Below, piece by piece: positions 1 to 6,458 of a stretch of DNA of 8,945 nt (position 1 is its first letter; the number at the start of each line of letters is the position of its first letter). The notes beneath the pieces are model-generated. The model made no database searches. It was not told where the DNA came from and saw nothing but the letters and a program-made list of their open reading frames with translations. A program made the position numbers and the translations under genes. The DNA is from Candidatus Atribacter alterifermentans (GTDB lineage Bacteria > Atribacterota > Atribacteria > Atribacterales > Atribacteraceae): NCBI GenBank assembly GCA_012517635.1, contig JAAYUP010000348.1, forward strand, positions 1-8,945, in the 5' to 3' direction.

Positions 1-67
1 ATATGGTGTTTCTTTTCTGAAAACCTGAAAATCTTATTCTTAAAAAAATATTGAATAAAAAAATAAG

Positions 68-100
68 ATCCTCACGCGGAAAAGCACCGCTCAGGATGAC
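68..100. repeat. covarying hairpin repeat, isolated copy
   Basis: Outer arms ATCCT (68-72) and AGGAT (93-97) are complementary. Inside them, GCGG (76-79) pairs with CCGC (87-90) around an A-rich loop, and GAC follows the outer arm. The same plan, with different stem sequences, recurs at 1649-1685, 1705-1749 and 1766-1808. Confidence 0.7.
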
Positions 101-108
101 AGAAATAG

Positions 109-149
109 ATAGCCGTAGGCTGAAATCCTGTGCAGTTTACAGAATAGAC
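109..149 (+). repeat. dispersed repeat containing GCCGTAGGCTG, copy 1
   Basis: This stretch shares most of its bases with 390-430: both run from GCCGTAGGCTG through ATCCTGT and AGTTTACAG to ATAGA. Here the ATCCTGT/ACAGAAT arms are imperfect, whereas the second copy forms a perfect stem. It runs straight into the left arm of the inverted repeat that starts at 144. Confidence 0.6.
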
Positions 150-234
150 CCTCATGCTGCTTTCGCAGCACCAGATAAGGATGAAAATGACTTCCCCCTC
201 ACCTACACCTCTCCCACCAGGGGAGAGGAAAAAA
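144..234 (+). repeat. left arm of inverted repeat flanking the SDR gene
   Basis: The arm has two hairpin modules. Module A (about 144-189) carries TGCTGC-TTTC-GCAGCA at its apex. Module B (about 190-234) has the perfect 8-bp stem CCTCTCCC (208-215) / GGGAGAGG (221-228). The reverse complement of 1361-1449 matches the whole arm at roughly 90% by eye, including the shared variant GATAAGG where other copies have GATGAGG. I see no target-site duplication at its outer edge. Confidence 0.75.
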
Positions 235-254
235 TTAAGAAGGAAAGAACGTTA

Positions 255-340
255 GTAGCGGTTCACCACGGTTCACACTTCACGGTATTTTCAGGATAGA
301 CCCTCATGCTGCTTTCGCAGCACCAGATGAGGATGAAAAC
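255..340 (+). repeat. dispersed repeat, modules F and A
   Basis: Module F (about 255-300) is a run of GTTCAC/TTCACGG-type words ending in CAGGATAGA. Module A (about 300-339) carries the hairpin TGCTGC-TTTC-GCAGCA, and the outer arms CCTCAT/ATGAGG also pair. The same F-then-A order recurs at 8868-8945. Module B (190-234) lies just upstream, so the order here is B-F-A. Confidence 0.75.
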
Positions 341-389
341 TAAAGTGGTCTATCCTCTCAGTTTTTGTCTTTTACAATTTTTTTCATCT

Positions 390-430
390 TACGCCGTAGG
401 CTGCTATCCTGTTGTAGTTTACAGGATAGA
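390..430 (+). repeat. dispersed repeat containing GCCGTAGGCTG, copy 2, with 8-bp hairpin
   Basis: TATCCTGT (405-412) and ACAGGATA (421-428) form a perfect 8-bp stem around an 8-nt loop, preceded by GCCGTAGGCTG. It is related to 109-149. It ends about 14 nt before the predicted -35 box of the SDR gene. No T-tract follows, so it does not look like an intrinsic terminator. Confidence 0.6.
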
Positions 431-444
431 TATAAATAAATATA

Positions 445-474
445 TTTACAATTAAAATCATAGAAAAGTAGAAT
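445..474 (+). promoter_or_regulatory. predicted sigma-70-type promoter of the SDR gene
   Basis: TTTACA (445-450) lies 18 nt upstream of TAGAAT (469-474). Transcription would begin near 481, giving a leader of about 36 nt before the ATG at 517. The same -10 hexamer, TAGAAT, appears in the candidate promoters of the ABC operon and the tRNA. This is a pattern match only. Confidence 0.55.
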
Positions 475-516
475 TTCAGTAACTGATTCATTCGAAATAA
501 AAAAGGAGAGAAGAAC

Positions 517-1311
517 ATGGATATGCAACTTAAAAATAAGATTGCTTGTATTACTGGAGGAAGTATTGGTATTGGTTTGGCAGTTGCTAAAGAGCTGGCA
601 AGAGAAGGAACTCATATAGCAATTTGCGCTCGTAATGAGGAACGACTCCAAGAAGTAGCCCATGAAATTCAAAATGAATTTGGGGTTAAGGTTTTGGGGG
701 TAAAAGCTGATGTATCCAAGATGGAAGATATTCAAAAATTTGTCACCGAGATCGAGAAATACTTTGGTGGAGTGGATATTTTAGTAAACAATGCTGGAAC
801 CGGCAGCGCGGAAAAAATTATGACTGCACCTGATGAAAAATGGTATTCCTATTGGGATTTACATGTCATGGCAGCAATACGAACATCCCGTTTGTTGGTT
901 CCCTTTATGAAAAAGCGGGGAGGGGGAGCCATTGTTAATATTGCATCAGTTTGTGCGAAACAACCATTGGATTATGAACCTATTTATAATACGACCAAAG
1001 CAGCTTTAGTGATGTTAACAAAATGTTTAGCTAATGAGTTGGTTCACGATAACATCCATGTCAATTCAATTTGTCCAGGTCTTATTATCACTCCAGACTG
1101 GAGAAAGACGGCTACTATTTTAAGCAAGGATTTAGGAATCACTCCCGATGAATATCTTGATCGAGTAGCAAAGGATTTAGCGCCGATTTCCAGGTTTGCT
1201 ACACCAGAAGAATTGGCAAAATTCATCGTATTTATTTGTTCACCGCTTGCTGCGTATTGTATTGGTTCGTCTTATTATTTTGATGGTGGAGTGATTAAAT
1301 CAATTTTGTAA
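517..1311 (+). CDS. SDR family NAD(P)-dependent oxidoreductase
   Basis: This 264-residue cytosolic classical short-chain dehydrogenase/reductase should reduce or oxidise a carbonyl/alcohol pair; the substrate is unknown. The nucleotide-binding loop is TGGSIGIG (13-20), followed by D65-V66 and NNAG (91-94). Catalytic residues are S144, Y157 and K161. The PG motif is in CPGLIITP, and the C-terminus has the usual FDGG. R39 after the second strand, with no acidic residue there, suggests a preference for NADPH. The position usually held by the catalytic Asn is His116 (DLHVMAA). The ATG has GGAGAG (505-510) six bases upstream, and the length is normal for the family. The gene is monocistronic with its own promoter and sits between inverted repeat arms. 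The family is certain; whether it acts in fatty-acid, sugar or secondary metabolism cannot be told. Confidence 0.93.
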   Translation: MDMQLKNKIACITGGSIGIGLAVAKELAREGTHIAICARNEERLQEVAHEIQNEFGVKVLGVKADVSKMEDIQKFVTEIEKYFGGVDILVNNAGTGSAEKIMTAPDEKWYSYWDLHVMAAIRTSRLLVPFMKKRGGGAIVNIASVCAKQPLDYEPIYNTTKAALVMLTKCLANELVHDNIHVNSICPGLIITPDWRKTATILSKDLGITPDEYLDRVAKDLAPISRFATPEELAKFIVFICSPLAAYCIGSSYYFDGGVIKSIL

Positions 1312-1360
1312 AAACCATTTACGGAGTTGAAAAATTCTGCTCTAAAAAAGATTCATTCCC

Positions 1361-1449
1361 TTTTTTCCTTTCCCCTGGTAGGAGAGGTGTATGTGAGGGG
1401 AAAGCATTTTCATCCTTATCTGGTGCTGCCATGTAGCATGAGGGTCTAT
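1361..1449 (-). repeat. right arm of inverted repeat flanking the SDR gene
   Basis: This is the reverse-complement partner of 144-234, with module B at 1361-1400 and module A at about 1405-1449. The B stem is CCTTTCC (1367-1373) / GGAGAGG (1381-1387) with one wobble pair. The A apex has diverged to TGCTGCCATGTAGCA, which still pairs at its ends. Beyond it, 1450-1470 resembles an inverted module F (TCCT...AATACCG). An open frame across this stretch is a by-product of the repeat, not a gene. Confidence 0.72.
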
Positions 1450-1513
1450 CCTAAGAATACCGAAATTGGTGAAAAAAGAATAAACAAAAAAAAGAGAAAG
1501 GCACACCCCTTTG

Positions 1514-1534
1514 AATCCCCCCTCAATGGGGATT
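1514..1534. repeat. short inverted repeat AATCCCC/GGGGATT
   Basis: AATCCCC (1514-1520) pairs perfectly with GGGGATT (1528-1534) over a 7-nt loop. It lies between the 3' ends of the converging SDR and ABC operon. There is no T-tract directly after it on either strand, so it is called a repeat rather than a terminator. Confidence 0.5.
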
Positions 1535-1541
1535 GAATTGA

Positions 1542-1588
1542 GCAATTCCCCTCCTTGGAGGAGTGCCGCTTTCGCGGCGCGAAGGATG
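1542..1588. repeat. two-hairpin dispersed repeat (CCTCC/GGAGG plus GC-rich stem)
   Basis: CCTCC (1550-1554) pairs with GGAGG (1557-1561). GTGCCGC (1563-1569) then pairs with GCGGCGC (1574-1580) across the loop TTTC, the same loop as in module A. It is much richer in GC than its surroundings. Similar CCCCTCCTTGGAGG elements are common in bacterial intergenic DNA, from memory. Confidence 0.55.
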
Positions 1589-1648
1589 CCTTTATATCTT
1601 TAATGGTTATCCCGAGAATATAAAAAAGAAATTTGATTAAAAGATAAA

Positions 1649-1685
1649 ATCCTCACGGCTTCAAAAAGCGAAGCCTCAGGATGAC
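1649..1685. repeat. covarying hairpin repeat, cluster copy 1
   Basis: Outer arms ATCCT (1649-1653) and AGGAT (1678-1682) pair. The inner stem is GGCTTC (1657-1662) / GAAGCC (1670-1675) around an A-rich loop, followed by GAC. It is the first of three consecutive members downstream of both converging transcripts. Confidence 0.7.
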
Positions 1686-1704
1686 GCTTGCGGCATCAGA
1701 TGAG

Positions 1705-1749
1705 ATTCTCACGTCGTCCGGTCAAAAACACCGGACTCCTCAGAATGAC
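1705..1749. repeat. covarying hairpin repeat, cluster copy 2
   Basis: Outer arms ATTCT (1705-1709) and AGAAT (1742-1746) pair. The inner stem is GTCCGGT (1716-1722) / ACCGGAC (1730-1736) with loop CAAAAAC, followed by GAC. Relative to copy 1, both sides of the outer stem changed together. Confidence 0.72.
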
Positions 1750-1765
1750 AAACTGGGTGGCAAAG

Positions 1766-1808
1766 ATTGCCACGTCGTCCAACAAAAAACGGTTAGACTC
1801 GCAGTGAC
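1766..1808. repeat. covarying hairpin repeat, cluster copy 3
   Basis: Outer arms ATTGC (1766-1770) and GCAGT (1801-1805) pair with one T-G wobble. The inner stem is GTCCAAC (1777-1783) / GTTAGAC (1792-1798) with one mismatch and an A-rich loop, followed by GAC. It ends about 55 nt from the stop codon of the last ABC gene and is the nearest strong hairpin downstream of it, but no T-tract follows on the minus strand. Confidence 0.65.
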
Positions 1809-1862
1809 GAATTGAAATAGGTATTTTCATCTTCATCTGATGAAATTAAACAGAAAGATGAT

Positions 1863-2789
1863 CTATTGTTTTATATAAGGTTTGTAATTGGATGGAGAGA
1901 TGGAACGTCCAACAAAGCCAGCTAAAACCAGAATGGTGATTACATACGGCAAGAGAAGGATAATCTGTGAGGGAAGAATACCGAGGGCTTGAAGTCTCAT
2001 CTGCAAAGCGTCGGTTATACCAAAGAGAAAACTAGCCGCTAAGCACCCAAAAGGAGTCCATTTTCCTAAAATCATAGCTGCCAGAGCAATAAAGCCCCGG
2101 CCACTGGTCATTCCCCAGGCAAAAAAATTCAAATGACCAATTGAAAGAAATACCCCTCCTAAACTAGCTATCATACATCCTAAAATAATGTAAAAATACT
2201 TATATTGATATACATTGACTCCAGAAGTATCTGCTGCTTGAGGATTTTCCCCAACCGCTCGGAGTCGAAGACCCCAGTGCGTTTTATAAAGCAAAATGTG
2301 AGAAAGTATAAAAATTAAAATCATAAGATAAACAAGGATATTTTGATTATTTATAATAGGACCAATCCAGGTGATTTTAGCCAAAATGGGAATACTTTTT
2401 TCTTCCAAACCTATAATCGTTTCCGATGCACCCCTCGATCCCCAAATTTTCTGACACATATAGGCGCTAAAACTCAGTCCGAAAACATTAAAGCCTGTTC
2501 CTACTACAATTTGATTTCCATGGTATTTAACTGTCAAAACTGCCAATATTGCTCCTAAAACCAAACCAGAAGCCAGTCCGGCAATGGTCCCCATGAAAGA
2601 ACTTCCGGTTAAATAGGTGGCGTATACTGCGAAAAAGGCTGAATTGAGCATGATTCCCTCTAATCCAATGTTAACGACACCGGCTCTTTCGTTAAACATG
2701 CCACCCAGAGAAGCAAAAGCGATAGGTGTTGCCATTCTTAGTGCCGCTTGGAAAAAGCTAATATTAATAAGAGCTACAATATTCATCAT
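1863..2789 (-). CDS. ABC transporter permease, nucleoside-type (NupQ/YufQ-like)
   Basis: This 308-residue integral membrane protein of the BPD_transp_2 family is the second channel subunit of the importer. Hydrophobic segments run through most of the chain. Family landmarks are NERAGVVNIGLEGIM (33-47), the cytoplasmic loop with WGLRLRAVGENPQAAD (172-187) that should contact the ATPase, and GRGFIALAAMILGKW (230-244). The start codon lies one base after the stop of the upstream permease, so the two are probably translationally coupled. The Shine-Dalgarno is weak (AAGGCGG, about 10 nt away). A second ATG directly follows the first, so MMN or MN is uncertain. It is the last gene of the operon, and no convincing intrinsic terminator follows. 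Sequence identifies the family, not the solute. Confidence 0.92.
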   Translation of the reverse strand: MMNIVALINISFFQAALRMATPIAFASLGGMFNERAGVVNIGLEGIMLNSAFFAVYATYLTGSSFMGTIAGLASGLVLGAILAVLTVKYHGNQIVVGTGFNVFGLSFSAYMCQKIWGSRGASETIIGLEEKSIPILAKITWIGPIINNQNILVYLMILIFILSHILLYKTHWGLRLRAVGENPQAADTSGVNVYQYKYFYIILGCMIASLGGVFLSIGHLNFFAWGMTSGRGFIALAAMILGKWTPFGCLAASFLFGITDALQMRLQALGILPSQIILLLPYVITILVLAGFVGRSISPSNYKPYIKQ

Positions 2790-2790
2790 C

Positions 2791-3837
2791 TTAGTTTTTC
2801 CGCCTTAAAATTACAAATTTAATAAATGATGGAGCAGCAACTAAAATGATTACCAAGGATTGAATGATTAAAGATATATCCAATGGAACTTTAGTAGATC
2901 GAGTCATAGACATACCACCAGCACGTAACATTCCGAATAAAACCGAAGCAACAATGCATCCAAAGGGGTGGAGCCGTCCCACGAGGCTCACTGCAATTCC
3001 ATCCCACCCATACCCTGGTGAAAATCCTTCCACAAACCGTCCGTGGACTCCAAGGACCTCGCCGGCTCCTCCCACCCCAGCAACAAAAGCACTGAGTAAA
3101 AATGCCATAAGAATTCGTGAATGAACAGGAATTCCCCGGTTTTCTGCTGCTGTTGGATTTAAGCCAACAGCACAAACTTGATACCCCAGATAGGTTTTAA
3201 AAAGAAAATAAAAAACCAGCATGCTGAAACCTAAAGAAATGAGAAAAGAAACTGAAAGCTGGGTGGGTGGTAGGATTTTAACCAAAATTGCGCTGGGCTG
3301 AACAGGATTGGTTTGAGCAACCCAACCGGGAGCTTTAAAGCGGTAATTTACCAAATAACTGGTAAGATGACTGGCAATATAACTCATCATCATAGTTGTA
3401 ATAACTTCACTAGCACCGGTAAATATTTTTAATAGAGCTGGGATGAGTCCCCAAAGGGCACCGAAAATTCCACCAAGAGACAAAGAAATAATCACATGGA
3501 TTAACGGTGGAAGGCCGGTTATACTCGATCCAACAACTGCAGCCGTAAAAGCACCGATTAAAAATTGTCCTTCAATGCCAATATTAAAGATTCCCGAACG
3601 AAAAGCTAAGAGAAAAGATAATGAAGTAAAAAGTATCGGAGTGGCTTGGGTGAGCGTCTGTCCAATGGCAAATTTACTACCAAAAGCTCCGCGAAAAAGA
3701 GCGGTAAAAGCACGTATGGGTTGATAACCAGTTATGAGAAGAATGGTGGCGCTAATCAGAAAAGCCAGTGCAATCGCAATCAGTTCAGGAAGGATAGAAC
3801 TGGAACGATCGAGGTAATTTATAGTTTTTTTTAACAC
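2791..3837 (-). CDS. ABC transporter permease, nucleoside-type (NupP/YufP-like)
   Basis: This 348-residue multi-spanning inner-membrane protein of the BPD_transp_2 family is the first channel subunit. Landmarks are FNIGIEGQFLIGAF (84-97), GASEVITTMMMSYIA (141-155), the ATPase-facing loop AVGLNPTAAENRGI (223-236) and GWDGIAVSLVGRLHPFG (277-293). The start is a GTG that overlaps the end of the ATPase gene by 7 nt. It is supported by GGAGG (3844-3848) six bases upstream, inside the last codons of the ATPase. No ATG is equally well placed. The unequal pair of permeases (348 and 308 residues) beside a BMP-family binding protein is the standard arrangement of NupNOPQ-type nucleoside importers. Confidence 0.92.
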   Translation of the reverse strand: MLKKTINYLDRSSSILPELIAIALAFLISATILLITGYQPIRAFTALFRGAFGSKFAIGQTLTQATPILFTSLSFLLAFRSGIFNIGIEGQFLIGAFTAAVVGSSITGLPPLIHVIISLSLGGIFGALWGLIPALLKIFTGASEVITTMMMSYIASHLTSYLVNYRFKAPGWVAQTNPVQPSAILVKILPPTQLSVSFLISLGFSMLVFYFLFKTYLGYQVCAVGLNPTAAENRGIPVHSRILMAFLLSAFVAGVGGAGEVLGVHGRFVEGFSPGYGWDGIAVSLVGRLHPFGCIVASVLFGMLRAGGMSMTRSTKVPLDISLIIQSLVIILVAAPSFIKFVILRRKN

Positions 3838-5339
3838 GCAGTTCCTCCCATAAGCAGTCCATATTGATATTCATCGGCATCGGGAGCTAATTCTCCAATA
3901 ATTTGCCCCTCGTAAAGTACGATAACTCGGTCACTGATCGAACGGATTTCATCAAGGTCAGCTGAAATGAGAAGAACACCCGAACCATTATTCTTGAGAT
4001 CAATTAATTTATTCCGTACGTACTCACTAGCGGCAATATCCAATCCTCGAGTCGGTTGGGAAGCAATAGCCAGTTTTACATCACGGGATAGTTCTCTCGC
4101 TAAAACAACCTTTTGCTGATTCCCTCCACTTAAGTTTTTTATTAAAGTGTTTTCATCTGGAGTAGCAATTTCAAATTCCTGAATCTTGGTTTGTGAAAAT
4201 TGATTGATAGCAGCCTCATTACGACTAATTAATCCTCTTTTAAAAGGAGGAAGGTCTTCAAAGCCAAGAATAAGATTGTCTTTAACTGAGAAATCAGGAA
4301 CTATTCCTCGCCTGGGGCGGTCTTCAGGAATATGAGAAATTCCCATGAGAATTCTTTTTTTAGGAGGAAAATGACTAATATCTTTATTTTGAAAAAAAAT
4401 TTTACCTCTTTGGGGTTTTTGTAAACCGACCAACACCTCAACCAATTCAGTTTGACCATTCCCTTCAACACCCGCAACACCAAGAATTTCAAAGGCATGA
4501 ATATCAAAGTTAATATTTTGCAAATTTTGATGTTTTTTACCTCCAGAGAAATTCATTTCTCTTACTGATAAGATAATCTCCGATTGAGGAATTTTTGACT
4601 TATCAAATGAAAAGAATACTTTCCGACCAACCATCATTTCTGCTAAAGATTCGGGAGTTGCCTCATTAATGGATAGAGTACCAATTTTTTTCCCTTTGCG
4701 TAAAACTGTTACCCTATCACATATACAAAAAATTTCTTTTAATTTGTGGGAAATGAAGATGATGGTTTTTCCATTTTGGACTAATTGACGAAAGGTCTTA
4801 AAAAGCTGATCAACTTCTTGGGGTGTCAAGATAGCCGTTGGTTCGTCAAAAATTAATATATCAGCACCTCGATAAAGGATCTTTAAAATTTCCACTCTTT
4901 GTTGAAGACCGATTGGTAATTCATAAATCTTCGCATTAAGGTCAATGTCAAAACCGGTTTTATCCAGTAGTTGTTGAATTTCACTTCGTATTTGGTTTTT
5001 ATCAAGAATGAAACCCCGGCGTAATTCTTTACCAAGCATGATGTTTTCCCATACTGTCATGTTTTCGACAAGAGTGAAATGCTGATGGACCATCCCAAGC
5101 CCAAAGGTTATGGCTTGGGATGGACTGTGAATGGTAACTTCTTGACCTCGTATGAATACCTTCCCGGCATCAGGTCGATAAAGCCCATAGAGGGAACTCA
5201 TAAGTACGGTTTTGCCGGCACCGTTTTCACCAAGGAGACCATGAATTTCACCTTGATTGATTGAGAGGTCAATATGATCATTAGCAAGAACACCAGGAAA
5301 GTATTTGGTAAACCCATAAAGTGCCAGGGCTTCACTCAT
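3831..5339 (-). CDS. ABC transporter ATP-binding protein with two nucleotide-binding domains (NupO/YufO-like)
   Basis: This 502-residue cytosolic protein powers the importer. Domain 1 has Walker A GENGAGKT (37-44), Q-loop VHQHF (84-88), signature PIGLQQR (142-148), Walker B ILIFDEP (161-167) with E166, and switch H198. Domain 2 has GVEGNGQTEL (290-299) where Gln replaces the Walker A lysine, signature LSGGNQQK (403-410), and SQPTRGLD (427-434) with Gln at the catalytic Glu position. From memory these replacements are usual in this sugar/nucleoside ATPase class, so only the site built on the domain 1 Walker motifs is expected to hydrolyse ATP well. The ATG lies 9 nt after the binding-protein stop. 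The nearest Shine-Dalgarno, GGAGG (5353-5357), is 13 nt upstream, longer than ideal. The gene overlaps the next permease by 7 nt. Confidence 0.94.
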   Translation of the reverse strand: MSEALALYGFTKYFPGVLANDHIDLSINQGEIHGLLGENGAGKTVLMSSLYGLYRPDAGKVFIRGQEVTIHSPSQAITFGLGMVHQHFTLVENMTVWENIMLGKELRRGFILDKNQIRSEIQQLLDKTGFDIDLNAKIYELPIGLQQRVEILKILYRGADILIFDEPTAILTPQEVDQLFKTFRQLVQNGKTIIFISHKLKEIFCICDRVTVLRKGKKIGTLSINEATPESLAEMMVGRKVFFSFDKSKIPQSEIILSVREMNFSGGKKHQNLQNINFDIHAFEILGVAGVEGNGQTELVEVLVGLQKPQRGKIFFQNKDISHFPPKKRILMGISHIPEDRPRRGIVPDFSVKDNLILGFEDLPPFKRGLISRNEAAINQFSQTKIQEFEIATPDENTLIKNLSGGNQQKVVLARELSRDVKLAIASQPTRGLDIAASEYVRNKLIDLKNNGSGVLLISADLDEIRSISDRVIVLYEGQIIGELAPDADEYQYGLLMGGTAC

Positions 5340-5348
5340 AAAGATATT

Positions 5349-6389
5349 CTATCCTCCAAATTCGGCCGGTCGTGGGACAATTATTTCGCCGGTTTTAATC
5401 TTGGTTTGCGCTTCTATAACTTTATCAAGAACTTCTTGTGGTAATGAAACAGAATGGGTGAACCCATATTTTTCTTCCCAAAATTTTTCTTCTTCTGAAA
5501 GACGACACATTCCAACCCAACCATCGGCAACTCCTTTTTCAAGGATGCCACCCTGAAAAGTACCGTCATAGGCGCTTTTGATGGTTTCATATACAGCGAT
5601 ATCGACTCGTTTCGTCATGCTGGCTACCATTTTCTCGTTTACATAACATTGGCAGGCATCAACTCCCATCCCAAAAACTCCCCGTTCTTGAGCAGCTTCC
5701 AAAGCACCTAATCCACTTTTACCAGCAGTTGGCCAAATAATATCAGCTCCACTATCGATTAAGCTGATAGCTAATTCTTTTCCTTTAGTGGGATCAGCCC
5801 AATTTCCCACAAAAACTCCAGGAAGGACTTCAGCGCCGGTATTTGCCCATTTCACACCTGCTTCAAATCCTACAAAAAAATCACGAATTAGAGGAATATC
5901 CATGCCACCTATCATACCGATTTTTTTACTCTGGCTCATATTGGCAGCAACGACTCCCAAAAGGAAACTTCCTTCATTCGCTTTGAAGAGGAGAGAGGCG
6001 ACATTGGGTTGTTGAACAACCATGTCAACCAAGGCAAACTTTTGGTTAGGATATTCAGCCGCAATTTTATTCAGAGCATCAGCTTGATCAAAACCAACGC
6101 AGATAATGATTTCATACTCTTGGGACATAGCAAAATCGCGTTGATATCCCTCGTACTCAGCTACTGCTTTTGGTTCCACATAATCAAATTCGACATTGAA
6201 CTCTTCCTTGGCTTGGGTAGCTCCGGCAAAAGCAATATCGTTAAAAGATTTATCTCCTAATCCACCGGTTGCGCAAATTAATCCAATTTTTTTCGTACTG
6301 GCTGCCCATGCCCCTTGGTTGAAATTGCAAAAAAGCAATACCAGAACCAATAAAAAAATGATGTTAGAAACACTAAATTTCTTTTTCAA
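5349..6389 (-). CDS. BMP family ABC transporter substrate-binding protein
   Basis: This 346-residue exported solute receptor belongs to the BMP/PnrA/TmpC family, whose characterised members bind purine nucleosides. The N-terminus has lysines (2-4), a hydrophobic core (10-21) and a probable signal peptidase I site, AWA (27-29)|A30. Cys21 is preceded by LLF, a poor lipobox. Family motifs are GGLGDKSFND (42-51), GGMDIPLIRDFFVGFEAGV (161-179), NWADPTKGKE (196-205) and GVDACQ (242-247), where D244 is the likely ribose-contacting aspartate. The start is TTG, supported by AAGGGGG (6398-6404) eight bases upstream and by the natural start of the signal peptide. It is the first gene of the operon, as is usual for the abundant binding protein. 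The nucleoside substrate is inferred from family and operon only. Confidence 0.93.
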   Translation of the reverse strand: MKKKFSVSNIIFLLVLVLLFCNFNQGAWAASTKKIGLICATGGLGDKSFNDIAFAGATQAKEEFNVEFDYVEPKAVAEYEGYQRDFAMSQEYEIIICVGFDQADALNKIAAEYPNQKFALVDMVVQQPNVASLLFKANEGSFLLGVVAANMSQSKKIGMIGGMDIPLIRDFFVGFEAGVKWANTGAEVLPGVFVGNWADPTKGKELAISLIDSGADIIWPTAGKSGLGALEAAQERGVFGMGVDACQCYVNEKMVASMTKRVDIAVYETIKSAYDGTFQGGILEKGVADGWVGMCRLSEEEKFWEEKYGFTHSVSLPQEVLDKVIEAQTKIKTGEIIVPRPAEFGG

Positions 6390-6429
6390 CTTTTTAACCC
6401 CCTTGATTTTTGATTAGAATCTTTTTTTC

Positions 6430-6458
6430 ATTCTATCCCAGTTTAATAGGAAAAACAA
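6430..6458 (-). promoter_or_regulatory. predicted promoter of the nucleoside ABC operon
   Basis: On the minus strand, TTGTTT (6453-6458) is 17 nt upstream of TAGAAT (6430-6435). Transcription would start near 6423, giving a leader of about 34 nt to the TTG start at 6389. No riboswitch fits in so short a leader. Confidence 0.55.

Noticed and set aside
51..299. 82-codon + strand open frame
   Set aside because: It runs through dispersed repeats and hairpins, has no Shine-Dalgarno, and its translation resembles no family I know.
358..735. 125-codon minus-strand open frame overlapping the SDR start
   Set aside because: It overlaps the SDR promoter and first third of the gene, has low-complexity Ser/Asn-rich content and no family resemblance.
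1327..1545. Open frames of about 67-69 codons on both strands downstream of the SDR gene
   Set aside because: Both lie inside the right inverted repeat arm and neighbouring hairpins; openness on both strands of a repeat is not evidence of coding.
68..1808. CRISPR array suggested by repeated palindromic units
   Set aside because: Units are few, differ in stem sequence, are irregularly spaced, and no unique spacers of constant length separate them; no cas genes are present.
1825..1845. TTTCATC/GATGAAA hairpin as the terminator of the ABC operon
   Set aside because: The stem is short and AT-rich, and no T-tract follows on the minus strand.
3831..5339. Missing Walker A lysine and catalytic glutamate in the second ATPase domain as a sign of decay
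   Set aside because: From memory these replacements are typical for the second domain in this sugar/nucleoside ATPase class, and the frame is intact.
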